This document shows positions 39,011 through 49,400 of a DNA stretch of 64,000 bases, in pieces. Positions within the stretch are counted from its first letter, which is position 1. Each line of letters begins with the position of its first letter. Position numbers and translations under genes: made by a program. Below the pieces are notes generated by a model. The model searched no databases. It saw only the letters and a program-made list of their open reading frames with translations, and was not told the DNA's origin. The stretch comes from Borrelia hermsii DAH (GTDB lineage Bacteria; Spirochaetota; Spirochaetia; Borreliales; Borreliaceae): the NCBI RefSeq assembly GCF_023035675.1, contig NZ_CP073136.1, forward strand, positions 863,977 to 927,976. The letters run 5' to 3'.

Positions 39011-40715
39011 ACTTTTCTATCTCCATCTTTATATTATTCATTATATCAAAAATATTATTTTTTTTTTCGTATCTTGAATATATGGATACATAAAATTTAA
39101 TTTTTGACTCTGTTCCAGATGGTCTAATGGTTATTTCTATTCCGTTTTCTAATAAAAATTTTATTGCATTTGTAGTATGTTTGTATTCCTTTATTTTATG
39201 TACATTTCCATTTATATCGGTTTCTTTTAATGTTTTGTAGTCTAACTTTTTGATTATATTAATTCCTGCAAATTTTTTCTTAACTTCATTTCTAAATTTT
39301 GATATTAAGTCTTCTTTTAAAAAGTCACCATTACTTTCTTGAAAACTTTTATTAATTATAAAGTCTTCGTAATATCCAAGTTCTTTGTACATTTCTTGAA
39401 GATATGTTCCTATTGTTATTTGGTTCTTTTTTAGTGTAAACATTAAGTCGCAAAATCCTTTAATGGCTGAAAATGCATCTTTATCTCTAGTTCCAGTTCC
39501 GATTAGGTATCCATGACTTTCTTCACATCCAAAAATAAATTTTTTGTTTGGTTCTTTTGTTTTCATCTCATCTATTAAGTGTCCTATCCATTTAAATCCC
39601 GTATATGTTCTAAATAATGTTGAGTTATATTTTTGTGATATCTTATCTAACATTGGCGTTGTAACGAAAGAAGCTATTGTAAATACATTGTTGGGATTTT
39701 CTTCTATAGATAATAAGTAATGCATTAAAATGCATGCAATTTGGTTACCATTTAGAATTTTCCATTCTTTACCTTCATTGAAAGCTATGCCCATTCTATC
39801 AGCATCTGGGTCGGTTGCAAATGCAATATCACAATTTTTTCTTTTTGCAAGTTCTATTACTCTGGACATGGCTACATGTTCTTCGGGATTAGGATAGTTA
39901 ACTGTAGGAAATTCTGGATCAGGGTTTATTTGACTTGGTTCAGTTAGAAGTTCTACTTGACTGCCTTTAAATAAATTCTTTATCATTGTTCCGCCTGTCC
40001 CATGCAAAGGAGTATATGCTACTCTTAAGTTTATGTTTTTGCTTTTTTTGTTAAAATTAGGGAATTCTTCATTTACTTTTTCTATGTACATCATATCAAG
40101 CTCATCATTAATTTCAGTTATTGCTTGCGTATTTATGCCTTCTTCCTTTGTAAGTGTATTTTTAATTTTAGATACTTTTTTAATTTCCGATATTATTCGT
40201 GTGTCATGAGGGGGTATTACCTGAGCTCCCCCTTTCCAATACACTTTATATCCATTGTATTCTTTTGCATTATGACTTGCTGTTATCATTATTCCAAGAT
40301 CGCAATCTAATTTTCTAACTGTATATGATAATTGGGGTGTTGACCTTAGATGTTTGTATATGTAAACTTTAAGGCCATTTGATGCAAAAATTTCAGCAGC
40401 GTTATATGCAAATTCTTTTGAGAAGTATCTTGAATCATAACTTATTGCAACTTTAGGATTTTGTGTTATTTCAAGGATATAATTAGCAATTCCTTGACTT
40501 GCTTTTGCAATATTATAGGTGTTGATATAATATGTTCCAGCTCCAATAATGCCTCTCATTCCAGCAGTTCCAAATTCTAGCTCTTTATAAAATCTATTGT
40601 ATATTTTTCCCTCATTATTTTCATTGAGTAATCTTATTGCTTCATCTTTAAAGTATTTGTTTTTTTCAAGTTGAATATATTTTTCTAATTTTTTTTTAAG
40701 TTTGTTATTTTCCAT
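39006..40715 (-). CDS. phospho-sugar mutase (phosphoglucomutase/phosphomannomutase)
   Basis: The alpha-D-phosphohexomutase has about 569 residues. The catalytic phospho-Ser is in TASHNAKEYNGYKVYW, the metal loop in ATDPDADRMGI, the sugar loop in GCEESHGYLIG and the phosphate-binding loop in RPSGTESKIKFY. TAGMRGIIGAG is near the start. Length and motifs fit the PgcA-type long enzymes rather than ManB or GlmM. I placed the start at MENNKL, which has AAGGA seven bases upstream; a first ATG nine codons earlier lacks this. It is the first of a leftward unit: mutase, Clp ATPase, IleRS, lipoprotein. A second, diverged family member lies at 58403. Confidence 0.93.
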   Translation of the reverse strand: MENNKLKKKLEKYIQLEKNKYFKDEAIRLLNENNEGKIYNRFYKELEFGTAGMRGIIGAGTYYINTYNIAKASQGIANYILEITQNPKVAISYDSRYFSKEFAYNAAEIFASNGLKVYIYKHLRSTPQLSYTVRKLDCDLGIMITASHNAKEYNGYKVYWKGGAQVIPPHDTRIISEIKKVSKIKNTLTKEEGINTQAITEINDELDMMYIEKVNEEFPNFNKKSKNINLRVAYTPLHGTGGTMIKNLFKGSQVELLTEPSQINPDPEFPTVNYPNPEEHVAMSRVIELAKRKNCDIAFATDPDADRMGIAFNEGKEWKILNGNQIACILMHYLLSIEENPNNVFTIASFVTTPMLDKISQKYNSTLFRTYTGFKWIGHLIDEMKTKEPNKKFIFGCEESHGYLIGTGTRDKDAFSAIKGFCDLMFTLKKNQITIGTYLQEMYKELGYYEDFIINKSFQESNGDFLKEDLISKFRNEVKKKFAGINIIKKLDYKTLKETDINGNVHKIKEYKHTTNAIKFLLENGIEITIRPSGTESKIKFYVSIYSRYEKKNNIFDIMNNIKMEIEKY

Positions 40716-40853
40716 GCTATTTTCCTTTATTTTCTTATTCAAGAATTTATAATTAAATTATAAAATAATGATATATGAGTATAATATATAAGTATAGAAT
40801 ATATGGAATTAGTTGTTATCTTTTGATCTATAATCTTTTTATTTGAGGTTTTC
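40716..40853. promoter_or_regulatory. divergent promoter region between the hexomutase and uvrB
   Basis: The stretch is 138 bases and strongly AT-rich. Rightward, GAGTATAATATAT around 40778-40790 offers a TATAAT -10 box. Leftward, AAATTATAAAA-like boxes lie around 40750-40765. No LexA-type operator is evident, in keeping with the lack of a classical SOS system in Borrelia. Confidence 0.4.
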
Positions 40854-42818
40854 ATGCGATTTTGTTTAAAGTCTGATTATTCTCCTGCTGGTGATCAACC
40901 AAAAGCAATAAGAGAAATTAAGGAATCTATTCTACTTGATAATAAATATCAGACTTTAAAGGGTGTTACAGGTAGTGGTAAAACTTTTACAATAGCTAAT
41001 ATTATTAGAGATTTAGAGCGACCTTCTTTGATAATTAGTCATAATAAAACTTTGGCCGCACAACTTTATAGGGAATTTAAGGACTTTTTTCCAGATAATG
41101 CAGTTGAGTATTTCGTTTCTTATTATGATTATTATCAGCCTGAATCTTATGTCCCATCAAAAGATTTATATATAGAAAAGGAAGCCACTATTAATGAGGA
41201 TATTGAAATAAAGAGGATAAGGACAGTTACATCTCTTTCTAGAAGACGAGATGTTATTGTTGTTGCTACAGTTTCTTCAATTTATGCACTAGGTTCCCCA
41301 GAATTTTTTAAGAGTGCTGCTTATGCTTTTTTTGTAGGGCAAAAGATTTCTATTAAGGAGATAGCAGATATTTTTGTTAAGCTTCAGTATGAGAGAACTC
41401 TTATGAATCTTGAACATGATAAGTTTTCTATTAAAGGTGATCTCATTGAGATATGGCCTAGTAATGAGCATGGTGATTTTGCATATAGAATTTATTTGGA
41501 TTTTGATAATATTATTAGGATAAACAGAATTAGTCCACTTACAAAAAAGATTTTAGGAATTACTGATGAATTTACTCTTTTTGCTAAGTCTTATTTTGTT
41601 ATTCCTTATGAAAACATATTGAATGCTCTTCCTAAAATACAGGCGGATTTAGAAATGCAATATCTTTATTTTAAGGAAAGTGGTAAGCTTGTTGAGGCTG
41701 AGAGACTTAGGCAAAGAGTGGAATATGATATTGAAATGTTAAGAGAAACTGGGTCTTGTCAGGGTATAGAGAATTATTCTAAATACTTTGGTGATAGTGA
41801 AATGAATAGACCCTATTGTCTTTTTGATTTTTTTCCTAAGGATTATTTGCTCTTTATTGATGAATCTCATGTTACTTTGCCTCAGTTTAGAGGAATGTAT
41901 AATGGCGATTATTCAAGAAAATTAAATCTTGTAAATTTTGGATTTAGACTTCCATCAGCACTTGAGAATAGACCCCTTAAATATCATGAGTTTGAAGCTT
42001 TAATGAATCAGGCTGTTTTTGTTTCAGCAACTCCTGGTCTTGAAGAGCGTGAAAAGAGCAGTGTTATTGTTGAGCAGATAATACGTCCAACAGGTCTTGT
42101 TGATCCAGAAATTATTATTAGAGTTTCAGACGGGCAGATGGAAGATCTTTATAATGAAGTTCAAAAAAGAATAGCTTTAAATGAAAAGGTTTTAATTACA
42201 ACTCTGACTAAAAAAATGGCTGAGGATTTAACAGATTATTTACTTACTCTTGATATAAAGGCTAGATATTTGCATGCAGAGTTTAATGCTATTGAGAGAG
42301 TAGATATTATTACATCTCTTAGAAGATCAGAAATCGATGTTATTGTGGGAATTAATTTGTTAAGGGAAGGTTTAGATATCCCTGAGGTTTCTCTTGTTAT
42401 TATACTAGATGCTGACAAGGTAGGATTTTTAAGATCGACCGCTTCGCTGATTCAAATGATTGGTAGAGCTGCTAGAAACTCAAATGGGTGTGTTATAATG
42501 TACTATGATCAAGTAAGTTCTGCAATGCAAGAAGCTATTGAGGAAACCAATAGAAGACGGGATATTCAGATTGAATACAATAAAAAAAATAATATTGTTC
42601 CAAAAACTATTATTAAAAAAGTACAAAATATTTTAGAAAAAGAATTAAAAAATGAAACTGTTGATTATAACATTAAAAGAATTATTTCCGATGACAAATT
42701 ATCTAAAAAGGATCTTATCATTAAGCTTAAGTTTAAACTTGAAGAAGCAGTTAGTGATGAGAGATTTGAGGATGCTATCTTTTTACGAGATAAAATAAAA
42801 GAACTTGTAAAGGGATGA
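40854..42818 (+). CDS. uvrB: excinuclease ABC subunit B
   Basis: The 654-residue damage-verification helicase of nucleotide excision repair has Walker [11 protein letters not shown] near residues 37-46. The beta-hairpin region [20 protein letters not shown] inserts between DNA strands. [22 protein letters not shown] is the conserved DEAD-like block. The helicase motifs [23 protein letters not shown] and QMIGRAARN follow. The C-terminal UVR domain (about 620-652, [20 protein letters not shown]) recruits UvrC. uvrA follows after 26 bases. Confidence 0.98.
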   Translation: MRFCLKSDYSPAGDQPKAIREIKESILLDNKYQTLKGVTGSGKTFTIANIIRDLERPSLIISHNKTLAAQLYREFKDFFPDNAVEYFVSYYDYYQPESYVPSKDLYIEKEATINEDIEIKRIRTVTSLSRRRDVIVVATVSSIYALGSPEFFKSAAYAFFVGQKISIKEIADIFVKLQYERTLMNLEHDKFSIKGDLIEIWPSNEHGDFAYRIYLDFDNIIRINRISPLTKKILGITDEFTLFAKSYFVIPYENILNALPKIQADLEMQYLYFKESGKLVEAERLRQRVEYDIEMLRETGSCQGIENYSKYFGDSEMNRPYCLFDFFPKDYLLFIDESHVTLPQFRGMYNGDYSRKLNLVNFGFRLPSALENRPLKYHEFEALMNQAVFVSATPGLEEREKSSVIVEQIIRPTGLVDPEIIIRVSDGQMEDLYNEVQKRIALNEKVLITTLTKKMAEDLTDYLLTLDIKARYLHAEFNAIERVDIITSLRRSEIDVIVGINLLREGLDIPEVSLVIILDADKVGFLRSTASLIQMIGRAARNSNGCVIMYYDQVSSAMQEAIEETNRRRDIQIEYNKKNNIVPKTIIKKVQNILEKELKNETVDYNIKRIISDDKLSKKDLIIKLKFKLEEAVSDERFEDAIFLRDKIKELVKG

Positions 42819-42844
42819 TATTTTTTTGAAAGGAGTTTATATTT

Positions 42845-45685
42845 TTGAAGGAAAAAATTACTGTCAGGGGTGCCAAGGAGCATAATTTAAAAAATATTAA
42901 TGTTGATATTCCAAGAAATAGTTTGGTAGTGATATCTGGGAAGAGTGGTTCTGGTAAGTCGTCTTTGGCTTTTGATACAATTTTTGCAGAAGGTCAGAGA
43001 AGATATATGGAATCTGTGTCGTCTTATGCAAGACAATTTTTGGGAATAATGAAGAAACCCAACGTTGAATATATAGGAGGACTCTCTCCTGCTATTTCAA
43101 TTGAACAGAGGACAATAAGCAGTAATCCAAGGTCAACTGTTGGTACAATTACTGAAATTTATGATTATTATAGATTGTTATTTGCAAAAATTGGTAAGCC
43201 ATATTGTCCAAAAGATGGAAGTTTGATTGAGGAGCAATCTTTAGATAATATGATTAATACTGTTTTAAGCTATGCTGAGGGATCTAAGGTTGTATTATTT
43301 GCTCCTATTGTTAGGGGTGCTAAGGGTACTCATAAAAAAGAGCTTGAAAGGATATTAAATCAAGGGTTTAATAGAGTAAGAGTGGACTTTCAAGATTATT
43401 TGATAGAAGATGCTGTTAATTTGAGTTTAGATAAAAATAAGAAACATAATATTGAAATTATAGTAGACCGAATAAAATTGAGTAGTGATGTAAGAATTAG
43501 GCTTTCAGAATCTATTGAGACTGCTTTATCGGTTTCTAATGGGTATTTACGTGTGGAGATTGAAAATGATTTTGAAAAAATAGATAAAATCTTTACAGAG
43601 CATAATAGTTGTCCTTTGTGTGGGTTTTCTCTTCCTGCAATAGAACCGAGGCTTTTTTCATTTAATAGTCCATTTGGAGCTTGTAATGAATGTTCTGGCC
43701 TTGGTGTTACACTTGACTTTGATTTTGAAAAAATTTGTCCTAATTTGAAGCTTTCTTTTAATGATGATGCATTTATTACCTTTAAACCCAGTTCATCTTG
43801 GGCTTTAGCTATTTTTAAGGGACTTGCTAAGCATTATGGTTTCAGTTTAGATACTCCTATAGAAGATATTCCTGAAGATATTCTTAGAAAGATTTTATAT
43901 GGCGCTAATGAAAAGATAGATTTTATCTATAAGCCTAAGGAAATGGGTAGTAAAGATATAGATGGTGGTTTTTATTATGCTAAAGAATTTGAGGGCCTTA
44001 TTCCTCTTTTAAAGAGGCGTTATCTTGCAACTGAATCTGAGAGTGCTAGATTCTTTTATGAGGGTTTAATGTCTCGCAGAATTTGTAATTCTTGCAAAGG
44101 TAAGCGGTTAAGCCTTGGAGCTTTATCTGTTAAATTGGGCGGCAAAGATATTCAAGAACTTAGTAATCTTTCTGTTATAGATTCTTATTCGTTTTTTGAG
44201 AAGATTGAACTTGATGAGCTTAGGACAAAAATTTCTAAAGAAATTTTAAAAGAAATTAAGAGCAGGCTGAAATTTTTAATTGATGTTGGACTTTCTTATT
44301 TATATTTAGATAGAATGTCTGGAACCCTTTCAGGAGGAGAGGCTCAACGAATTAGACTTGCTACTCAAATAGGTTCAGCTCTTGCTGGGGTTCTTTATGT
44401 ACTTGATGAGCCTAGTATTGGATTGCACCAAAGAGATAATGAGAAATTAATAAGTACACTTGTTAATTTGAAAGAACTTGGCAATACGGTAATTGTTGTG
44501 GAGCATGATGAGCAAACTTTACGCACCGCTGACTATATTATCGATGTTGGGCCTGGAGCTGGGATTTATGGTGGAGAGATAGTTGCTAAGGGAACCTTAT
44601 CTGATATTTTAAGTAATGAGAATAGTTTGACTGGTAAGTATTTAAGCGGTCAACTTAAAATAGAAGTTCCAAAAACAAGACGTAAGGCAGGAAAAGCTGA
44701 AATTGTACTCTTGAATGCTAATAAAAATAATTTAAAGAATATTAATGTGCGCATTCCTTTGGGAGTTTTTACTGTAATAACGGGAGTTTCTGGTAGTGGA
44801 AAGAGTACCCTTCTTAATGAGGTATTATATCCTGCTCTTGATAGTAGGTTAAAATCCAATACAAGTTATTTTGATGGCTTTGAGGATATCATTGGGTATG
44901 ATCAAATTGATAAGGTTATTCAGATAAACCAAAAACCAATAGGCAAGACCCCAAGATCAAATCCTGCAACTTATGTTGGATTTTTTACAGAGATTAGAGA
45001 ACTATTTGCAAAGCTTCCAGAGTCTAGAGCAAGGGGATTTAAGGCCGGTAGATTTTCTTTTAATGTTAAGGGTGGGCGTTGTGAAAAGTGTCAGGGTGAT
45101 GGGTATTTAAATATTCAGATGCATTTTTTGCCCGATGTTTTTGTTCCTTGTGATTTGTGTAAGGGTAAAAAATTTAATGAAGAAACCTTGGAGATTAGGT
45201 ATAAGGGGAAAAATATTTATGATGTTTTGGAAATGAGTGTTATTGAAGCTAAAGATTTTTTTGAAAATATTCCAAGAGTTAATCATTATTTAAACATTTT
45301 AAAAGAAGTGGGACTTGAATATATTAAATTAGGTCAAGCATCGACAACCCTTTCAGGAGGAGAGGCTCAGCGGATCAAATTGGCTTTTGAGCTTGGTAAG
45401 AGGAGTACAGGAAAGACTTTTTATATTATTGATGAACCAACAACAGGTTTGCATTTTGATGATATAAGAAAATTGTTAGAGGTATTGCAATTGCTTGTTC
45501 AAAATGGAAATACCGTAGTTCTTATAGAACATAATTTAGATGTGATTAAACAGGCGGATTATATAATAGACTTAGGTCCTGAGGGTGGAGTATCTGGAGG
45601 AAATATTGTTGTATCTGGAACTCCTGAAGAGGTTTCAAAATGCAAGAGTTCCTATACGGGAATGTTTTTAAAAACTCTTTTGTAA
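42845..45685 (+). CDS. uvrA: excinuclease ABC subunit A
   Basis: The 946-residue ABC-type damage sensor starts with TTG, preceded by GAAAGGAG about ten bases upstream. Two ATPase heads are present: [14 protein letters not shown] (about 31-44) with SGGEAQRIRLATQIG, and GVSGSGKSTLLNE with SGGEAQRIKLAFELG. Zinc modules are CPLCGFSLP...CNECSG and CEKCQGDGY...CDLCKGKKF. It assembles with UvrB from the adjacent gene. The last 46 bases overlap the lptD-like gene, so read-through and coupled translation are likely. Confidence 0.98.
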   Translation: MKEKITVRGAKEHNLKNINVDIPRNSLVVISGKSGSGKSSLAFDTIFAEGQRRYMESVSSYARQFLGIMKKPNVEYIGGLSPAISIEQRTISSNPRSTVGTITEIYDYYRLLFAKIGKPYCPKDGSLIEEQSLDNMINTVLSYAEGSKVVLFAPIVRGAKGTHKKELERILNQGFNRVRVDFQDYLIEDAVNLSLDKNKKHNIEIIVDRIKLSSDVRIRLSESIETALSVSNGYLRVEIENDFEKIDKIFTEHNSCPLCGFSLPAIEPRLFSFNSPFGACNECSGLGVTLDFDFEKICPNLKLSFNDDAFITFKPSSSWALAIFKGLAKHYGFSLDTPIEDIPEDILRKILYGANEKIDFIYKPKEMGSKDIDGGFYYAKEFEGLIPLLKRRYLATESESARFFYEGLMSRRICNSCKGKRLSLGALSVKLGGKDIQELSNLSVIDSYSFFEKIELDELRTKISKEILKEIKSRLKFLIDVGLSYLYLDRMSGTLSGGEAQRIRLATQIGSALAGVLYVLDEPSIGLHQRDNEKLISTLVNLKELGNTVIVVEHDEQTLRTADYIIDVGPGAGIYGGEIVAKGTLSDILSNENSLTGKYLSGQLKIEVPKTRRKAGKAEIVLLNANKNNLKNINVRIPLGVFTVITGVSGSGKSTLLNEVLYPALDSRLKSNTSYFDGFEDIIGYDQIDKVIQINQKPIGKTPRSNPATYVGFFTEIRELFAKLPESRARGFKAGRFSFNVKGGRCEKCQGDGYLNIQMHFLPDVFVPCDLCKGKKFNEETLEIRYKGKNIYDVLEMSVIEAKDFFENIPRVNHYLNILKEVGLEYIKLGQASTTLSGGEAQRIKLAFELGKRSTGKTFYIIDEPTTGLHFDDIRKLLEVLQLLVQNGNTVVLIEHNLDVIKQADYIIDLGPEGGVSGGNIVVSGTPEEVSKCKSSYTGMFLKTLL

Positions 45686-48600
45686 TATTATTTTTAGTAA
45701 GTATTTTTAATTACTTGATTTTATTTGCTCAAGATGTTAATGATAAGAAAAATCTTGACGCTAAGAAAACTTTAACTTTAATGCAAAAAGCTAATTTAAA
45801 AGAACTTGAGCTTTCTAGTGATGAAGATTTGCAAAAATGGGCGCTAAAAGAAGGTATTCAAGAGAAAGATGTCTCTAGGATAAAGGCATTACTTTTGGAA
45901 AAATTTGGTATATCTCCTGATCTTTTTTCAAAAGATGTCAAAGATGTAGGCAGATATAAAATAATTATTGAGAGTACGGATAATCTTGAAAATTTTACTT
46001 ATGAGATTACTGGGGATGAAACTATCATATTTAAAGGTAGGGTTAGTCTTGTTATTGAAGATATTAAAGATAATAAAAAGCATAACATTAAGGGTGATAA
46101 AATTATTTTTAATAAAAAGACTAAGAAGCTTTTTTCTAGTGGGAATGTCGATTATAAGTTTGATTTAAGTGCCAGTGAAAAGTTATATTTTTATGGCAGT
46201 GAATTATTTATTGATTTCGATTCTCAGAATTTTATTCTCAAAAATGGAATTGTTCAAAAGAAAATGCATAGAAATTTAGTTGATCATATTGTTTCATTTG
46301 GGGGAAAAGTTTTAAGAAGATTGGATAATGATGCAAATATATTAGAAAAAGCTTTTATTACAAGTAGTAAAATTCCAGAACCTTATTATTCTATTAGAGC
46401 TTCTAAGATATGGATTTTGCCATCTGGGGATTTTGGTATTCTAAATGCTGTGTTTTATATAGGAAGAGTTCCTATATTTTATATTCCATTCTTTTTTAAA
46501 CCAGGTGATAGTTTATTTTTTAATCCGTCTTTGGGATATTCTTCAAGGAAAGGTCTTACTCTTTTTAATACTGTTTATTTACTTGGAAAAAAGTCTGTTG
46601 ATATTGATAAGGTTTCTTTTTTAGATTTTGACTTTCATTCAATATATAATGCGGATAAGAAATCTTATATTAGAAATGGTTATTTAACTTATTTCTTTGC
46701 AGAAGATGTTGTCTCTAGGGTTAATAAAGACTATGTTAAATTGATCTTTGATATTTATTCTAATTTGGGATTTTATTCAGGCATTGATTTTGATGTAGGT
46801 AGTACTTTAGATTTTTTTAAAACTTTTAAAGGTAGTTTTGGCATAGGTTTGACAAGGACTTTATATAAACATCTCTCTGGTGTCTACCGCCCTTTTAAGA
46901 ATAATAGTATCAATTACTCTCTTTTTAGTTTTGATAATATAAATAAGGGTGACATATTTGGATTTGAGGTTCCCTTTAGATATTTGTTTACATACAAGTC
47001 TGAATTTTCAATCAGTGATGCACTTTTTTCAGTGGTTTTTGAGCATTATTCAGATCCTTATGTGATTATTGACTTTAAAGATAGATTAGAGAGTGCTACA
47101 TTTTTTTCCGTTTTGAGTCCCCAAAAGGAGTTATCAGAAACAGAAAAGATGATAAAGACATTTGATTGGAATTTATCTTCTTTTTATAATCGGACTTTTG
47201 ATAATAATTTTCTTGTTGATTATAGATTAAATAATCTTGGATTTACTTTTAAATTGGCAAATTATGATAATATTTTTGGTAAAACTCCCAAAAGTATTCA
47301 GGATCCAACTAGGAAATGGTTTTATTTGGAGAGAATTTACCTGCCTTATATCGATTTAAATTTTAAAAGAGATCTTTATAATAACAGTTGGACTTCGTTT
47401 TCTGATTCTAAGGATAAAGAAATAATTATGGTGCCTAAGATCAAAAATGTTGAGGATGATGTTGAGGATGGCAAAGGCAAAAGTAATACCAAAAAACTTG
47501 AAGAACAAAAAGATTTGACTAAAGATTTATATTTATCCCCTAAGCCAATTGTCTTTAATGATCTTAATAGGCCAGATTCTTTTTATGTAAGATTTGGCAT
47601 TAATCCTTATTTTAAAAATAGTATATTTTTTGATGATTTTAAATTTAAGTCTCCTCAAGAGTTTAAATATGATGTCAAGACTTATTTGTTTGATATTAAA
47701 AATAAAATGAATTTAAACTTGCATGCTGATTTTTATAATCGACTTATTACTTTTGAAGATGTTTTGTATCTTAATACTGTTGAATATAATCCTTTAGACA
47801 AAGATTATAATCTAGTCGATAAAGACAAGAAGAGCGAGTATTCAGTTATTAATAAAATTAATTTAGATTTGTTGCCTTTCATGATGTATCCTGCTTTTTC
47901 TCGGAGTAGTATTAAGTTTGAGAATAAAATTACTCTTTATTCATTTGACAAAAAGTATGATAGAGATTCTAAAATGTTAAATGGCAAGAGTAATACCGTT
48001 TTTTGGAAAAGTCCTGAAACTTTTTATCAAGAAGTTAATTTCGGCTTGATTTATGACTATAGATTTTTTACTACTAGTCTTTCAAGTATACTGAGGAGTA
48101 CTTTTGAGAGTATATATGCTTCTTCTGAGCTTAAGTTTGCAGTGGAATTTCCTTATTTATTACAAGAAGTAGGTGTTGGAATTAAATATGATAAAAAATT
48201 TAAGGAAGAAGAGCAGAAGTCTTTTTTTAAAAAGACAGCTATTAATTTAGAACCTTTAAAACCTATGTCTCCTTATAAAAATCTGGAGATGAATCCTGCT
48301 TTGTATTATAAGATAGAGCCTAGATATTTAGATTATTTAAAATTTGTCTTTCTAGCAGCTTATGACCCTTTAATTAATAGGGTGTCTGAACTTTCGTTTA
48401 AGGTTAATGCTTATGACTTTAAATTTGAATTTGCGATGAAAAATGATTTTGAGTATAACTATGATAAGCTGATTGGCGATTTTGCGAAGGTAGGATCTAC
48501 AACTAAGCTTATTCCGTATTCTTTAAGTGCTCAGTATAAAAAAGATTTATATGAATTTAAATTTTCTGATGAAAAATTTTCAATTGGACTAGGAATGGAT

Positions 48601-49080
48601 TCTGGGTGGAGAATGAATTTACAAAAATTTGTCGATAATGAACTTTGGGCTGAATTTACTTTTAAAGTTAGATATACTAAATTTTTTGAATTGAACTTTT
48701 CAACTCGTTCTATTAATACAAAAACTTTTAGATACTTTGGAGGATACATGGAGCAGCTTGATCTTGAAACGGTTAATTTTTTCGCGGATCTGTTTAAATC
48801 ATTTAATTTCTTTAATATTCAGGATAGAAAGGACTCATTATTTAAAATTAAGAAAATTAGTACGAGCTTTAAATTTAATTTTTATGATTGGAAATTTGTC
48901 GGAGAGTATAGTTTAAGTCCAGATATTTTAAAGGATAATAGTGGTAGGTATTCTTCTATTTGGAGAAATAATTTTTCAATTTTTATTTCTTGGAATTTCT
49001 TCGAACCTATTAAGTCATCATTTGAAAGTAATGCAAGTACTAAGTATGAACTTTTAGTTAACCGTAAATCTGAGAAATAA
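45640..49080 (+). CDS. LptD (OstA)-like outer-membrane protein
   Basis: The protein has 1146 residues. A signal-peptide-like segment (SFVILFLVSIFNYLILFAQ) precedes the mature part. Residues about 110-210 form an OstA-type jelly-roll (TIIFKGRVSLVIED, HNIKGDKIIFNKKTKKLFSSGNVDY). IWILPSGDFGILNAVFYIGRVPIFYIPFFFKPGDS is the typical LptD transition into the barrel, and the remaining roughly 850 residues are strand-rich. A homologue in B. burgdorferi has been reported to be needed for moving surface lipoproteins across the outer membrane, since no LPS exists. The start is inside the uvrA 3' end. The barrel region contains a long charged insertion around residues 595-625. Confidence 0.88.
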   Translation: MQEFLYGNVFKNSFVILFLVSIFNYLILFAQDVNDKKNLDAKKTLTLMQKANLKELELSSDEDLQKWALKEGIQEKDVSRIKALLLEKFGISPDLFSKDVKDVGRYKIIIESTDNLENFTYEITGDETIIFKGRVSLVIEDIKDNKKHNIKGDKIIFNKKTKKLFSSGNVDYKFDLSASEKLYFYGSELFIDFDSQNFILKNGIVQKKMHRNLVDHIVSFGGKVLRRLDNDANILEKAFITSSKIPEPYYSIRASKIWILPSGDFGILNAVFYIGRVPIFYIPFFFKPGDSLFFNPSLGYSSRKGLTLFNTVYLLGKKSVDIDKVSFLDFDFHSIYNADKKSYIRNGYLTYFFAEDVVSRVNKDYVKLIFDIYSNLGFYSGIDFDVGSTLDFFKTFKGSFGIGLTRTLYKHLSGVYRPFKNNSINYSLFSFDNINKGDIFGFEVPFRYLFTYKSEFSISDALFSVVFEHYSDPYVIIDFKDRLESATFFSVLSPQKELSETEKMIKTFDWNLSSFYNRTFDNNFLVDYRLNNLGFTFKLANYDNIFGKTPKSIQDPTRKWFYLERIYLPYIDLNFKRDLYNNSWTSFSDSKDKEIIMVPKIKNVEDDVEDGKGKSNTKKLEEQKDLTKDLYLSPKPIVFNDLNRPDSFYVRFGINPYFKNSIFFDDFKFKSPQEFKYDVKTYLFDIKNKMNLNLHADFYNRLITFEDVLYLNTVEYNPLDKDYNLVDKDKKSEYSVINKINLDLLPFMMYPAFSRSSIKFENKITLYSFDKKYDRDSKMLNGKSNTVFWKSPETFYQEVNFGLIYDYRFFTTSLSSILRSTFESIYASSELKFAVEFPYLLQEVGVGIKYDKKFKEEEQKSFFKKTAINLEPLKPMSPYKNLEMNPALYYKIEPRYLDYLKFVFLAAYDPLINRVSELSFKVNAYDFKFEFAMKNDFEYNYDKLIGDFAKVGSTTKLIPYSLSAQYKKDLYEFKFSDEKFSIGLGMDSGWRMNLQKFVDNELWAEFTFKVRYTKFFELNFSTRSINTKTFRYFGGYMEQLDLETVNFFADLFKSFNFFNIQDRKDSLFKIKKISTSFKFNFYDWKFVGEYSLSPDILKDNSGRYSSIWRNNFSIFISWNFFEPIKSSFESNASTKYELLVNRKSEK

Positions 49081-49400
49081 TAAAAAATTTTCTAGATTTA
49101 ATGGTACTGGCTAAATGTATATTAGAAGAAGTTATCTTGATGGATTTAAACTTTGTTACATTTTTGGGATTCTTGATATCAAGATGTCAATGTGTTGTCA
49201 GTTTATTTTGATGATTTCGTTACTGATATTTGTGTATTTAATACAAATGTATTCGTCTGTTGCCTTAATATTGTCTACAATGTATTGAGTATGGAATTTT
49301 ATTATCTTAAAGCTTATTTTGTATTCATTTGTAAGATTTTGTAGTACAAAAGCTTATGGCTATTTATGCATAATATGTTTTGTTTTAAAGAAGTGTCATT
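49081..49400. other. 320-base gap with no supported gene
   Basis: This lies between the convergent lptD-like and RNase H genes. A 57-codon frame from ATG at 49115 to the stop at 49288 encodes MYIRRSYLDGFKLCYIFGIL and then a hydrophobic stretch, but there is no ribosome-binding site and no recognisable family. I do not call it. No strong hairpin terminator and no RNA gene are seen. Confidence 0.5.

Noticed and set aside
49115..49288. 57-codon frame with a hydrophobic centre in the gap after the lptD-like gene
   Set aside because: No ribosome-binding site, no recognisable family, and a frame of this length is common by chance in AT-rich DNA.
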